DNA of 64,000 nucleotides, taken from positions 1,497,501 through 1,561,500 of the forward strand of contig VWND01000007.1 in assembly GCA_009599575.1 (NCBI GenBank), read 5' to 3'. Position 1 is the first letter of the stretch. Each line of letters opens with the position of its first letter. The position numbers and the translations under genes were made by a program. This DNA is from Blumeriella jaapii (lineage: Eukaryota > Ascomycota > Leotiomycetes > Helotiales > Drepanopezizaceae). Positions 12,686-24,257 of this stretch are shown here, in pieces. The notes under the pieces are model-generated. The model was not told the origin of the DNA and did no database searches. It saw nothing but the letters and a program-made list of their open reading frames with translations.

Positions 12686-14209
12686 ATGATTCAAGAGTGC
12701 GTAGTGTCCGGCGCCCTGGTCCGGAAGCCGACATCTGACCTCCTGCTCCATCTGCTGTCGAATCCGATCGAGCGCGACAACTCCTTCCCCGACGCCTTCC
12801 ATCCCGCCTCCTTCTCCTCCAAGGAGTCCGCGTGGACTGCGCAAACGTCTCCCATGATGAGTTCGATGGAACCTCAGAGCTTCACGGCTCGCCGACCTGC
12901 CACCAGCAGCCTGCCGGCATTCTCCCTCCCCTCGCCTACCGACCATCTGTCCCATCCTCGATATCCGGCGTATGCGGCCTCCGCGGTGAGCCAGCCACCT
13001 CCGGCGACGCTCAGCAGCGTGCTGACGCCTCCGGGCGGGCTGGCAAGTGATCTCAGTCCTCTGGCATCGAGCGTGAGTGGCAGCTCCGGCAGCTCGTCGC
13101 AGGGAGTGCCTCCCTATCAACCAAGTCTGGGCTACTGGCCCACCCCGCACCAACCCTCGTATAGCTACAGTCAAGCGCCATCCATGCCCGCGCCCTTTGC
13201 TCAAAGTCAGCAGCCGTACTCCTTCATCAGGCAGAGCCCCTTGTATTCGCCATCCTTGAACTTCCCCAGTAGAAACATCAACTCACCGACGGCGGGCGAG
13301 GGTCTTCCTCCGCCCTACGATGTCAATCTTCCCTTTCCTACTCCCATGACTGGCGGTGGCCAATCGCAGAACCAGAGCCCGCCGAGCCTGGCGCCACGAC
13401 ACTCGCACCAGCGACTTGGTCCGCAAAATCCACAGCAACAGCAGGGTCAGCAGCAGCAAATGAGCAGCAACGAGCTGCCCGCGGCTTCGCAGCCTTCCCA
13501 GCAAAGTCCTCTTCACGCGCCAGATACGTATGGGGGGCGGCCCCATTCAAACTCCAGCTACTACACTCCCTCCTCCACTCCCCAGCAGTCCTCGTTCCCG
13601 GCCTACGCACAACAATCGCCCACCCAACAGTCCCCCATGGCATCTTCCGCGCCCTCAAACCGCCTTTCCCCTTCTCATAGCTACCATCAGCCATACCGGG
13701 GGTACTCGCTCCCCGCGATGACCGGCCCCATCATGACCAATGTACACAATCCCGGCTCCCAAATGGCGCTCGTCGGCGGCATGAACATGCAAGGGTATCC
13801 ACATCACCAAGACATGTACGACCAACACTCGCATGGCCAGTCACCGCTCAATGACCGACCGTTCAAGTGCGACCATTACCAGTGCTCGCAGTCCTTCAAT
13901 CGTAACCACGACCTGAAGCGTCACAAGCGCATCCATCTAGCTGTGAAGCCGTACCCGTGCGGCCACTGCGAGAAGAGCTTTTCGCGGAAGGATGCACTCA
14001 AGGTTCGTTCCAAGTCCAATTCTCGAATGTAGTAGTCCGAAGCTGATGGTGACAAACAGAGACACATTTTGGTCAAGGGCTGTGGTAAGGGGGCTGCGGG
14101 TGGCGCCGCGAACGTTGGCCGCTCACACTCCCCGGTTGACAAGAGCGAGGTCATGAGTGATGCGACCGAGGAAGCTAGTCCAGAGATGACGAAAAAGGCT
14201 CTGACATAG
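12686..14209 (+). CDS. flbC: C2H2 zinc-finger transcription factor, FlbC/Swi5-like
   Basis: A probable nuclear transcription factor related to FlbC, which in aspergilli promotes the switch to conidiation. Exons are 12686..14002 and 14060..14209 (57-nt intron, GTTCGT...ACAG), giving 488 residues. The first 390 residues are Ser/Pro/Gln-rich, with poly-Gln runs near residue 255. Two fingers lie at the C-terminus. Finger 1 (about 393-417) is C-x4-C-x12-H-x3-H and contains FNRNHDLKRHKRIH. Finger 2 (about 421-447) starts CGHCEKSFSRKDALKRH and ends H-x5-C, so it is C2HC-like. The intron splits finger 2 just before its first His, so reading through it would destroy the finger. The ATG at 12686 is the first in frame; an ATG pair at 12854-12859 (MMSSMEPQ) is an alternative. 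The flbC symbol rests on recalled finger similarity; a Swi5/Ace2-type relative is the main alternative. Confidence 0.72.
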
Positions 14210-14947
14210 GCAGTGATGGGCTCGGGTCATATGAATTGTGGCGTAGACGACGCGACGGGGGTCCCGTGACCGTGGCACTGGCGGCCTTTTCCCCGGCTGT
14301 GCTCCTGCGGACCAATCTTGAAAGGGTCTGGCTACCTGGCGTTGTGATTTTGAGCGGTGATGGGTTGGGCGTACGGACGTGTACGACGGCGTGGTTCGTG
14401 GGCGCGGAGTTTTGGCGCTGGATGGGGGCAACATCAAAGGCGGCGAGAAGCAGCATCGAGTTGGAACTCGGCCGCGCCGTGTGCTATTTGCTGGCGATCG
14501 ATCCTGCAACCTCTTGGGATGGAGCGACGATGACGACCGGATGGATGGTTGGGGAATACCTCTGTGTTGCGACTATGTGTTTGGGGCTCCGGCGCTGAAT
14601 TTTGGATCTTGTTCTGGGTTTCGGGGGTTTATATGGTTCCTGCGTTTTGCGCTTGCGGCATTGAAGAGATATCCGATGATGCTGGTCCGTAGAGACGGGT
14701 CATCCTGTTTTGCGATCATAATGTGTAAATTAGCCGCCCTCATCTTTCGTCATGGTGGTATCTGCTTAAGGTATGGATCGCGATGAAGACGCGAGACGGG
14801 CTTTCTGATCCCCGGCGCAGAGGGCGTTGAGGTTCGGGAATGCAAGGCCGCCATGCCTCGATTGATGGGGCACCTGTTGCAGAGGAAGAGGAAGCGGAAG
14901 CGAAGACGCGTGCGTGGTGGAGCGGCGAGCAGGCTCGGTCCGGTCTG

Positions 14948-14983
14948 CAGGACAGGCAGGACAGGCAGGATAGGCAGGACAGG
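14948..14983. repeat. 9-bp tandem repeat (AGGACAGGC)n
   Basis: Four copies of a 9-base unit, one with GATAGGC in place of GACAGGC. Confidence 0.85.
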
Positions 14984-15252
14984 CGCAGCGGTCCGCTGCT
15001 GCAGTGGCGCTTCCACATCTCGGCGTCGAGTCGGGGGACACCGCGCACTGTGCCTTCGCACTGTGCCTTCACACCGTGTGTAGCGTCAGCCAGCCAGCCT
15101 GCGGGCGTGGAAATCGTGACGGTTGTTGCTGTTGTTGGTCTGAGAGGGCGGGAGGGGATGCACGCATGTTGCGGTTGGAGTCGTCTTTTCGGGAGAAATC
15201 TCGTGGGAGATGGGAGGGGAAGGGAGGGGAGGGGATGGGATAGAAAGAGAGA

Positions 15253-15253
15253 T

Positions 15254-15284
<31 letters not shown>

Positions 15285-15294
15285 AGAAAGAAAG
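15253..15294. repeat. (AAAG)n microsatellite
   Basis: About ten GAAA units with one single-base slip near the end. Confidence 0.92.
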
Positions 15295-15314
15295 ACTGAT
15301 GATGGGAGAAGTGA

Positions 15315-15377
15315 AGTGCAGTGCCGTGCTGTGCCGTGCCGAGTCGAGCCGAGCCGAGCCGAGCCGAGTCGAGCCGA
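15315..15377. repeat. Pentamer array changing from AGTGC to CGTGC to CGAGC
   Basis: Twelve consecutive 5-base units. The unit shifts along the array from AGTGC through CGTGC/TGTGC to CGAGC and CGAGT, keeping a 5-base period throughout. Confidence 0.85.
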
Positions 15378-15611
15378 TCGTCCAAGGAAGTCTTGGTCCC
15401 GTGAGTTGCGATGCGTGTACTGTGTATGTGTACAAACCGAAGGATCCCCCACCCACCCATCCATCCATCCACCTACCCACGCCGTGCTGTGCTGTGCTGG
15501 CGGGGACGAAGTCACGAAGTCGCAATAACCTTTTCCCCTCCCCCGTCGTGGAGACCAGAGCCCCCTCCCTCGCCCCAGAGCAGATCGACATCCTACATAC
15601 ATACATACACG

Positions 15612-15639
15612 GTACAGTGCAGTGCAGTGCAGTGCAGTA
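15612..15639. repeat. (AGTGC)n pentamer repeat
   Basis: Five AGTGC units bounded by TACAG and AGTAT variants, again with a 5-base period. Confidence 0.85.
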
Positions 15640-17194
15640 TACCGCGGTACATAACAAGCACTTGAGAAAGATCGACGTCCAGGGCAAGGCAGGGCCGGGC
15701 CGGAAGCTGAACGAATGGGTTCATGCGCCACGCCCGTATAGCACAATAAGTAAGGACGGTATATACCTATACAGTACAGTACTGCAGCTTGGAAGGGAAG
15801 AAAGGACTTCTGATTCTTTTGATTGATGTATTAGTGTACGCCGCTGGTTTCCGGAACTATATCGTTTCTTTTGAAGGAGTTACGTGTGTATGTTTTTGTG
15901 TAAGTTTGTATGTATGTATACATGTATATGTGTAAATATTGTAAAACGGTGATATTTTGTATTCAAAGGATTTGGTGGATTCAGCTATGGTTAAGGCATG
16001 GACCCCTTTGAGACCCCCTGCCACTGACTACCTTCAACAGGTATAAGAGCAAGGCACCCCCCTTAGATAGTACAACAACTACGCACTCCAAATCATACCT
16101 TCACTCATTCTTCTTTCCATTCCTTCGATCTCTTCTAGGGGATTCCCTAGACTATCTTACCCACCGACATGTGGCCGTATCAGTGTGGTTTTCCTACCTA
16201 CTTTTACAAGATGTATATATGTAAGCATGTGCATACCTATATACGTATGTAAATCTACATGTAAGTTTGTATGAGTATATATAAGGACACATGTTTACCT
16301 ACGTATATACGTATATGCGTATTTATGATCCAGCCTGTCCTCTCCCTCGCCCACTTCACCTCTCCCTGGCCCTGTTAGCCAACCGACAGATCCCCAAACA
16401 TGACCAGCACCAGCACCCACCGAAGGATCGCCCGATCACCGCTTCTCGGCACGACCAGCGAGCGCGCTCTTGCGGCATTGCCTTCGTGACGCTGCGACAG
16501 ACAGCACTGACTACCTACCTACCTACCAACATTTCCATCTCGTACCCGACTCTGGACCTAGCTCGGCGGGGAGAACCAGGACACGGGCGGCTTGTGTAGA
16601 GGAGAACACCAATCCAACTCTCGTCAATCGTAGCGTGGAGATAAGTACCTACAGTAGTAGAGAGGACGGGGGGGGGGGAGGAGGGGAGAGGAGGTTCTCA
16701 GAAGGGGGACAGAGCGCCAAACATGGGAGTTTTGCATTCGCAGTCTCGTACATACCCTAGGGATTCCCTGATTTGCTCGGAGACCGAGAGAGAGAAAAAA
16801 AGAGAATCGGAATGGAAATGTAAGATGTGAAAAGAGAAAGTGGAAGACTGCCCGAAGCTTGGAGATGCTCTATCCCCTACTGTCGACACCGGGAATGCAC
16901 GGCCTCGGAATCTCAACTTCAGACGCATCGGAAGGCGGGCAGGCCTCTGGTCCGACAAGCTGCAACGGCGAGGGAGAGATTGGATGTGCGGCACGGCACG
17001 TGAAATCCTTTTTGCGTATGTTGTACAATGCTGTTTCCTGAGCTACACGTGTTGAAGCCTGGTCTCTTCCCTGCGTGAGCTATACGAAGTACAAATCTCA
17101 AGCCTTCTTCCCATGCCAGCTGTTACTTTGGGGGGGCGCTCCTCGTGGCCATGCACCATTTCAGGGCGGCCAAGTTTGTCTGCGTCCTCCTCAC

Positions 17195-18954
17195 TCAAAG
17201 CTTCGAGCTCGATTTCCTCTGATACTCTTCGGGGCCAATCATCAATTCTGGGCGAACGAGTGCGTCAAAGTCCTCCTCACTCAACGCTTTGAGCTCCATG
17301 GCCGATTCCTTCAAGGTCAAGCCCTTCTTGTGGGCATTCTTTGCGACCTTGCTAGCCATGTCGTACCCGATCTTGGGGTTGAGACAAGTAACCAACATCA
17401 AGCTACATCTCGTTAGTGTGGACTGCTCGGGGGAGGTGAGCGTGGGACTCACGATTCCTTCATGATGTTGCTGATCTTATCCTCGTTGGCTTGCAGGCCG
17501 GCAACCAAGTTCTTCTCGAAACTCTTCATGCCATCAGTGAGGATTCGGACGCTGTGCAAAAGGTTGCGGATGACCAGAGGCTTGAAGACGTTCAGTTCAA
17601 ACTGTCCATTCATTCCTCCGACGGTGGTCGCGGTGTGGTTACCGATGACCTGCGCGCACACCATGGTCAAAGCCTCGCATTGGGTAGGGTTGACCTTTCC
17701 AGGCATGATACTACTTCCAGGCTCATTCTCCGGCAAAGACAACTCTCCAAGTCCGCAGCGAGGTCCAGACCCAAGGTATCTGATATCCTGGGCAATTTTG
17801 AATAGAGGATGCGAGAGTGGTCAACGAGCCAGAGGCTTGCACAATAGCGTCGTGAGCAGCGAGAGCCTCAAACTTGTTGGGTGCAGTCTGGAACTGAGTA
17901 CCAGTCATCTTGGTAACCTCGGCCGCAATCGCCTCTGCGAACCCCTGATATGTGTTGATCCCAGTTCCAACCGCAGTCCCTCCTTGAGCAAGTAGGCGGA
18001 GATCTGGCAGCGAAGACTCGACCCGCTGGACTCCAAAGTCGAGCTGCGCAACGTATCCGGAGAACTCCTGGGCAAGGGTCAAGGGCGTAGCATCCTGCAA
18101 ATGTGTTCGTCCAATCTTGATGATTTTCTTCGCCTCGAAGTCGTCCACCTTGGCCTGGAGAGCAGCGCGAAGAGACTTGATGGCTGGAATCAATTGCTGC
18201 TCGATCTCAAGCACTGCCGCAATGTGCATAACCGTGGGGAAGGTGTCGTTGGAGGAAGCGCTCATGTTGACGTGGTCATTAGGGTGAACCGGCTTCTTGC
18301 TGCCCATCTTTCCTCCCAGTATCTCGATTGCACGGTTCGAGATGACTTCGTTCGCGTTCATGTTGGACTGCGTGCCAGAGCCGGTTTGCCAAACCACGAG
18401 GGGAAAGTGATCGATGAGCTTCAAGGAGGCGACCTCCGCAGCGGCCTTTTGGATGGCCTTGCCAATCTTTGGGTCTGTCGCAATCGTGAGTTCCAGCTCA
18501 AGCATTTTGGGGGGGCCGTACCCAGTCCGAATTGCATGTTGACAGTAGCCGCAGCGCCCTTCAGTATACCGAATGCCTTGACGATCGGAGGGGGCATGCG
18601 ATCCTGCGGCTGATTGATCTTGAAGTTCTCCAACGACCGCTCTGTCTGCGCTCCCCAGTATTTGTCTGCCGGTACTTGCACTTCTCCGAAGGCATCTGTC
18701 TCCGCCCGTGTGTTTGCCATTCTAAGCGCGGATGCGTGAAAATGGCGATGGCGATGGCAAGGGAATGGTAAGAGTTGAGGCGCCGCTCGAGAAGCTCTCG
18801 TGGAGGCCCAGTTGGAACGAGCGGTTTGTAGAGACCGAGACGTCGCAGCAACTGGTTGGCAGGAAAGAGCTGTCGCACATGAGGGCGCCATCACTGGCCG
18901 GATGGCTGGAGCTGCTGACCGCGGCCTAGCAGCTGAAAATGCCGAGCGTAGCAT
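17195..18954 (-). CDS. Fumarate hydratase (class II fumarase) with apparent frameshift
   Basis: Fumarase hydrates fumarate to L-malate in the TCA cycle. Exons on the minus strand are 18954..18522, 18474..17453 and 17402..17195, with introns of 47 and 50 nt. The joins restore the conserved blocks [11 protein letters not shown] and MKESLMLVT. Residues 1-78 are Arg/Ala/Ser-rich without acidic residues, a typical mitochondrial presequence. A second in-frame ATG ([14 protein letters not shown], at 18720) could give a cytosolic form. Conserved blocks include [46 protein letters not shown] and the signature [13 protein letters not shown]. The frame breaks at about 17803-17810. Upstream reads ...[25 protein letters not shown] follows in another frame, as if two bases of a CT repeat were lost. 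Read literally, the protein ends early and loses the signature loop. A sequencing error or a recent mutation are both possible. Intact length would be about 554 residues, normal for a fungal mitochondrial fumarase. Confidence 0.9.
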
Positions 18955-21104
18955 AATGATAGATGTCGAGCTGGAATCGCTCTTGAAGCGGTGCGATCGT
19001 GGTCAATTGGAGTCGCTGAAGATGCTGGAAGCTGTCTGAGATGGCTGAGAAGTTGTGATGGAAGTGGAGACAAGCTTCTGTGGTTGATGGTCAACTCTGA
19101 ATCTAAATTTCCAGCTTCCGAGCTCAAGCCCGGCGCCGAGCAAGCGGGTAATGTCGGAGTTGCTGGCGGAGTGTGTCTATCCCCAGATGCCTACAACACA
19201 TACACCATTTACGACTCTTCGAATCTTCATGGGAAACAAGAGGTAGGGTCTGGTGCTCAGCAGCGTGTCCTTACGAACCAAAACGCAGCCTTCGTCAACA
19301 TCATGTCGGCCTTTCGAGCGAGGCGCGAATGAGTACTTTCTTTCTTTCGATACATCCATTGCCAGGTCAGATCGAGTTCAAGATCTGCTCCCCTACGCTC
19401 GTTCGAAAATGGTAGACTTGACAAACCGAAGCATGGAGAGAAACTCGACTGCCCTCCGTCGGTTTCAAGCGCTGGGCATGATTGAATCGAGATCTCTCTT
19501 ACATTCAAGACTGGTGACGACGTGAGCAAGGTGAGAGGTTAGCCACGCATTTCAAGATAGCTTAAGTACGAACGATAGCTAAATAACCGCGTGTCCATGT
19601 CTTGCCTCGGTCCGTTACTTCACCTTCACTTCATACCGTACAGTGCAGTACTAAGGTACCTATGCTTCTATCTGTACTTACCTTAGGTACCTTACTTATC
19701 TCTAACCGCCGGCCCCACCCACCCTCGCATCCACCTGTAACATAACTTTTTTACAAAAATGCTTTCTCGAGGGTTTCCTGAATACGACGTATAGAGATCC
19801 CCGTCTTAGCTCGTCTCCAACACCCCACGGCAGGTTTCAGGTTGCGCAGTTACACTCGCCCTTCTAGACGCTCTTGATATCATCATCGTCGTCATCACCA
19901 CCACCATCATCCGCACAGAGTAGCTCTTGTCTAGTCGTGGTCCTGATCATTCTGTACAGCGTACTTCGCTTTGACAGCACGACCGAGAAATGGCATCTAG
20001 CATACCGGACCTCTGCTGTTACAAGAGCCAAATTTAGGCCGATACGAGCTGCGGCTCCGTGTGTGATGCTCCCATGATCGTCATATTGCTCCGGTGAACG
20101 ACTCATTTGCAGCAAGCTTGAAAACCAAGATCCCAACTCCTGGATACTACTGTATGTCCCCTCCTACCACATCCAAATAATGGCTAATCCATTGTAGTGA
20201 CAGAAAGCTTACAGAAGAGCGCGCCGCTTGCCGGATCGAGCAACATGACGTTTCCAGTGATTTGTCTTAGTTGCGTTGTGTCTGTACAGAACTGTAGCTT
20301 ATAACCGCGAGGCTGCGATTCTGCCAGATTTACTAATCACGAGGTGAGAAACGTGCTTGCATTCTGAGGAAATCATATCTACTGTACTGTACCGGGTTTT
20401 ATCCTTACTTGGAGCGCCGGTCAGTCCTCTTTCGCTGTAGGCCCGGCCCCTAACAATGGTGAATCTGTTGACAAATTATGAGTACACGCGCCTACGATAC
20501 ATAATACTTAGAAGAGACAGAAAGAATACCCAGATGCCAATGAATGGCCTTGTCGGAACCACAGACTGCATCGACACGGGGGTCATTTTCTCTCGCACGC
20601 TCGCCGACATCTGAGCGTGAGCGTCGTCAGGTAGAAGGACCAAGATTACTTCTAGGCACAGCGAAAATGCGAAACGACATTAAAATTGTCTGTTTATTTT
20701 CTGCGGGTGGCAATACCAAAGCTTCAGTACTGACTGTACTACTTCGGGCCCTGGTAGGCGAGACAACACCAACAAGCGAAGGAGCTAATGCCTCGGGACT
20801 GAACTGCCAATGCTCCTACAGTACTCTGAAGCATTTTTTACTTGAAGCTGTCACGGTCTGGCGATGGCCCCCCTGTATACATCCTCAACACCACAGCGTA
20901 GCCGGGAAAATAGACTTTCTTGGGCACCGTCCTTGACGCCTTGTTTGGACTTTGTAACGTCTTTCAAGTGGACACCTAAACTGTATCACAAGTCAGGGGA
21001 AAGTATGTGCCGACCGTTTAAATAGCTTGCTTCTCAGGTCGAGATAAAAACGACTTGCGCATCCATCGTACAGTACATGTCCCGCTCTTGATCCTCCTGC
21101 GAGT
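18955..21104. other. Intergenic 2.1 kb between fumarase and GT92 genes
   Basis: Divergent promoter region shared by the fumarase (-) and GT92 (+) genes. It holds scattered GTACTGTAC and GGTACCT words (19637-19695, 20382-20392, 20727-20740) and a short CATCATCGTCGTC run at 19875-19910. No frame looks like a real protein. Confidence 0.6.
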
Positions 21105-22264
21105 ATGCCCGTCATGTTTTCCGATCTCGACTACAAGAAGGTGCTCAGCATCAAGGAACGCATACAATGGAAGTACATCCTGGTCTTTGTTGTGTGCCTT
21201 ATCCCCGTGTCCTGGATCCTCTACGCACAAGTACCTTGGGTGCCGAGCCCCTTCCTCAAGATACCGACGCCGCCGCGCATGTTCCAGCAGCTCCAGCAGC
21301 AGAAGTACCAGCTCCAGCGGCAGATGCAAAGCCACCCAACGGCACGCAGCCGGCGACCAGCGTCCTCGACGATGAGCAGGCGGAACCGATTGCGATATGC
21401 GTATCGGTGAAGGATCAGCCCATCGACATGATCGAGTTCTTTGTACATCATTACCACAACATGGGGATCCGGCGCTTCTACGTGATGGACGATGGTTCCG
21501 ACCCCCCGTTGTCGACGTTTAAATATCCCGGTATCCCCAGATCGGCGCTGACATTCACGTACGAGCCGCGAACTGAAAGAGCGGATTTCATGCAGACAGT
21601 CTTCTATCAATGGTGCATCGACCGATACAGGGAGAAACACACGTGGATTGCATTCATCGACACGGACGAATTTCTCTGGACCTCGGAAAAGGAAACGCTG
21701 GGCGAGGTGCTGAGCACGTTTGAGGGAGACGATTCCGTCGGGGCCCTGGGAGTGAAGTACGTTCGATCCCGGCACAGTCGAAGAAAGGGAAACCCAACGC
21801 TTTGCTTGTGGACTGGCGATTCGCGGCTAACATTCTTCAGCTGGCAGATGCACAGTTCCTCCGGCTTGCTCTACCGCCCAATCTCGGTGCGGCGGTCCTT
21901 CACCACCTGCATTTGGGACGACGAGGTGGGCGGCGGCCCAGGATCCCACAACCGACATGTCAAGTCCATCGTCAAGATGTCGCACGCGCTCGGCCCCTCG
22001 AACCCTCACAAGTTCAACCTGATCCCGGGTGCGAACACGGTAGGCGAGGACGGCGACGTGGTGACCACGATCGCGTTCAGAGAACCCATCACCCGGAGGA
22101 GAATCGGGCTCCATCATTACGCCGTCAAGAGCAAGGAAGAGTACGAGGCGAAGATGGCACGGGGAAACGGAATGTCGCAACCCAAGAGCCTCGCTTTCTG
22201 GCGAAGCGTCGAGGACGAAATGCCGCATGTGAATTGCACCGAGATGGTGGCATACCAACCCTGA
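21105..22264 (+). CDS. GT92 (DUF23) glycosyltransferase, type II membrane protein
   Basis: A probable Golgi/ER glycosyltransferase of family 92. Residues 1-23 are cytosolic and basic, and 24-42 (YILVFVVCLIPVSWILYA) form a single signal-anchor helix. The catalytic part starts near PIAICVSVKDQP, then shows VMDDGSDPP, a DxD-type metal site in WIAFIDTDEFL (about residues 167-169), and the GLHHYAVKSKEEY block typical of GT92. The anchor and the catalytic domain lie in different frames. A 56-nt intron at 21305..21360 (GTACCA...GACCAG) would join them as exons 21105..21304 and 21361..22264, giving 367 residues; a GTACCT donor at 21231 with an acceptor at 21349 also works. Neither has a strong branch point, so a single-base error is an alternative. 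The family call is secure; acceptor and sugar are unknown. Confidence 0.78.
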
Positions 22265-22765
22265 ATCGATCCAAGGGGACTCGACGAAGTCTGGACTCGG
22301 GAGGCCGCTGGACGCCGAGGGCGGGCTGGTCTGCTCAGCCTACCACATGGAGGATTTGTCATTAGACCTGGAGGTATGTACCGTACCGTATGTTTATGTA
22401 CGTACAGTAAGTCTGAGCAGGGACCAGTGATGAGCATGGCTGTTGCTGACATGCGTAGTCCAGGTCGAGGGGCTGCGATCGGAAGAGAGAGAGAGAGCTC
22501 GGCCATGTTGCTCTCAGAGGCCCTACATCAGACCGGATCCCGGAAGTTGCCTACGAGCGAGAGCTGCTCCGATGATAGAGCCCGATATTTTCCATTCTGC
22601 TGCTGCTGTTGTAGCTGTTGTGCTGTATGTACTGTATGTACAGTAGAACAAGATCGATCGAGGGGGAGGGCCGAGGCCTGAGCTCCGGTCCGTGATGTCC
22701 AAGCACTTCAAGCTCCGTTCCCATTCCTCGCAAGGGCCTCAAGGGCTCGAGGGCTCGAGGGCCAT

Positions 22766-22820
22766 GTATGTACAGTACATGACTGTACAGTACAGTACAG
22801 TACAGTAGTACTGTACTGTC
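22766..22820. repeat. TACAG/CTGTA inverted pentamer array
   Basis: TATGTACAGTACATG followed by four TACAG units, then TAGTACTGTACTGTC. The two arms are reverse complements and could form a hairpin of roughly 15 bp or more. Confidence 0.85.
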
Positions 22821-23601
22821 CAGTATAGAGTTCGTGTCCGTTTGGCCCGACCAGTTTCACCACTCGGCGGTTTATACGCCTCACCCCTCCGGCTTCTACT
22901 TGCCGCTCCACCATACACCACCAATCCCGGTTCATGGAGAACGAGGCTCGTGAGAACAGACTTGCCACAACCTCCAGCACTGTGCTCTCCCCCTCCACCT
23001 CCGCGGCATGTTTCAGCAGAAGACGGCCCCCTGAACAGCCGAGCGACGGCTCCGCAGGTAGCGACTGTCGCTATCCCCAAACCAGTGGTGTGGCGATGGA
23101 AACTATCTTGAGCTTTGTTGCACGATACCGGAAGAGCCAGGCCCGGCCCATGCTTGGTTTGCCTGCCCGTGTTCGGTACTTCTCTGTTGATTTGGAACCC
23201 CCCTTTTCGTCTGTGGGCCAACGCTTTATCGTGCAATTCCTCTCCATCTACTGTACCTAGAGCGTGAGCTTGACAGCGATTTCATTTTGGGGCGTGCTGC
23301 TCCTTTCAGGGACGGCGTGCTGGGACGGGGCGGGCGAACGCTCAGATATCTAACGGGTTGCTAGCTTGCATGCTCGAGTTGGCTTGCATCCGTTGAAGCG
23401 GGAGGTTTACACTTGGAATCTCCTCTGCTGCTCTCTCTGTACGGTGTCTGATTTTGGAATTTTGATATGTATTTTTTTTTTTTCAAATCAAGACGAAGGC
23501 GTCTGCAGTTTTGCCATCCTGTTCGGCTAGACCACATCTCTGTGTATGCTTCGTGTGTCCGGACTTCGATGCATGTGAATCCGGGACTGATCAAGCTCTT
23601 C

Positions 23602-23646
23602 GTGGCTTTGGCTTCGGCTTTGGCTTCGGCTTCGCCTTCGCCTTCA
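23602..23646. repeat. (GGCTTY)n hexamer repeat
   Basis: Seven hexamers alternating GGCTTT and GGCTTC and drifting to GCCTTC. It reads as Phe-Gly or Lys-Ala repeats, but no gene context supports coding. Confidence 0.8.
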
Positions 23647-24257
23647 CGACAGAGCTTTCGTGGTTCTTGATGGACCATACGTCGTCCTGGACTTGACCAC
23701 ACTCGCCGCGATCTTGGGATCTAGCCACCTCTGTCGTGAACCTCACCTGCGGGGGCCTCTCGGAGGAGGGTCCAATCTAGCCCGCGCTTTACTCTGTGCG
23801 GGTTTTCAAAGCGTAGACTTGAATGCGAGCTGAACACCCGCCATCACGGTCCTGCCACGGGCGTCGCGCTGGTCTCTTCCCTTATCGTGTAGTTTGTACG
23901 TCTAGCGGAAGCATTGGGACGCCACCGCAAATGCAGATAGTCGAAGTGACGCTCCCCATCCTCCGTGCACGCATCGGCTTCTCCTCTAGCATTCTCCTCT
24001 CATTGGAGTCTTGCTCTCCCACAGCAACTAGCTGATGCCAAATGCTATGTGCAAGGAAATTGCCAACCCCGAGCCTCTCGGCAGGGTCCATGGTAGACTG
24101 AAGGGAAGAAGCCACCATCGGACGGACCATCGCATCAAAACTCGCTGCATACCGCACGTCCGCTGTAGTGTCGATGCTGAGCAGTCGGCGGGAGGAAGAC
24201 ATATAAGGACGGGGTTCTTCTACAACAGCTCTATCAAACGGTCCAGCATCAGCAATC

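Larger units (their letters stand above)
14210..17194. other. Gene-free 3 kb with simple repeats
   Basis: 3' flank of the FlbC-like gene followed by the fumarase 3' side. Frames of up to 328 residues at 14740-15826 exist on both strands only because several repeats lack stops. An AT-rich patch with GTATAC/ACATGT words lies at about 15880-15960 and again at 16200-16325. I see no supported gene. Confidence 0.65.
22265..24257. other. Intergenic 2 kb
   Basis: Contains the TACAG/CTGTA inverted array at 22766-22820, a CTG/TGT-rich patch at 22598-22650, a T10 run at 23471-23484 and a GGCTTC hexamer repeat. A 179-codon minus-strand frame at 23882-24421 overlaps the first exon of the next gene and has no recognisable similarity. 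I see no supported gene. Confidence 0.6.

Noticed and set aside
12368..13204. 278-codon minus-strand frame
   Set aside because: Antisense shadow of the FlbC-like gene and its GAC-repeat leader; no recognisable similarity.
14740..15826. Frames of 315, 225 and 328 codons on both strands
   Set aside because: Built from AAAG, AGGACAGGC and pentamer repeats. No domain or splice support, and opposite strands are open over the same stretch.
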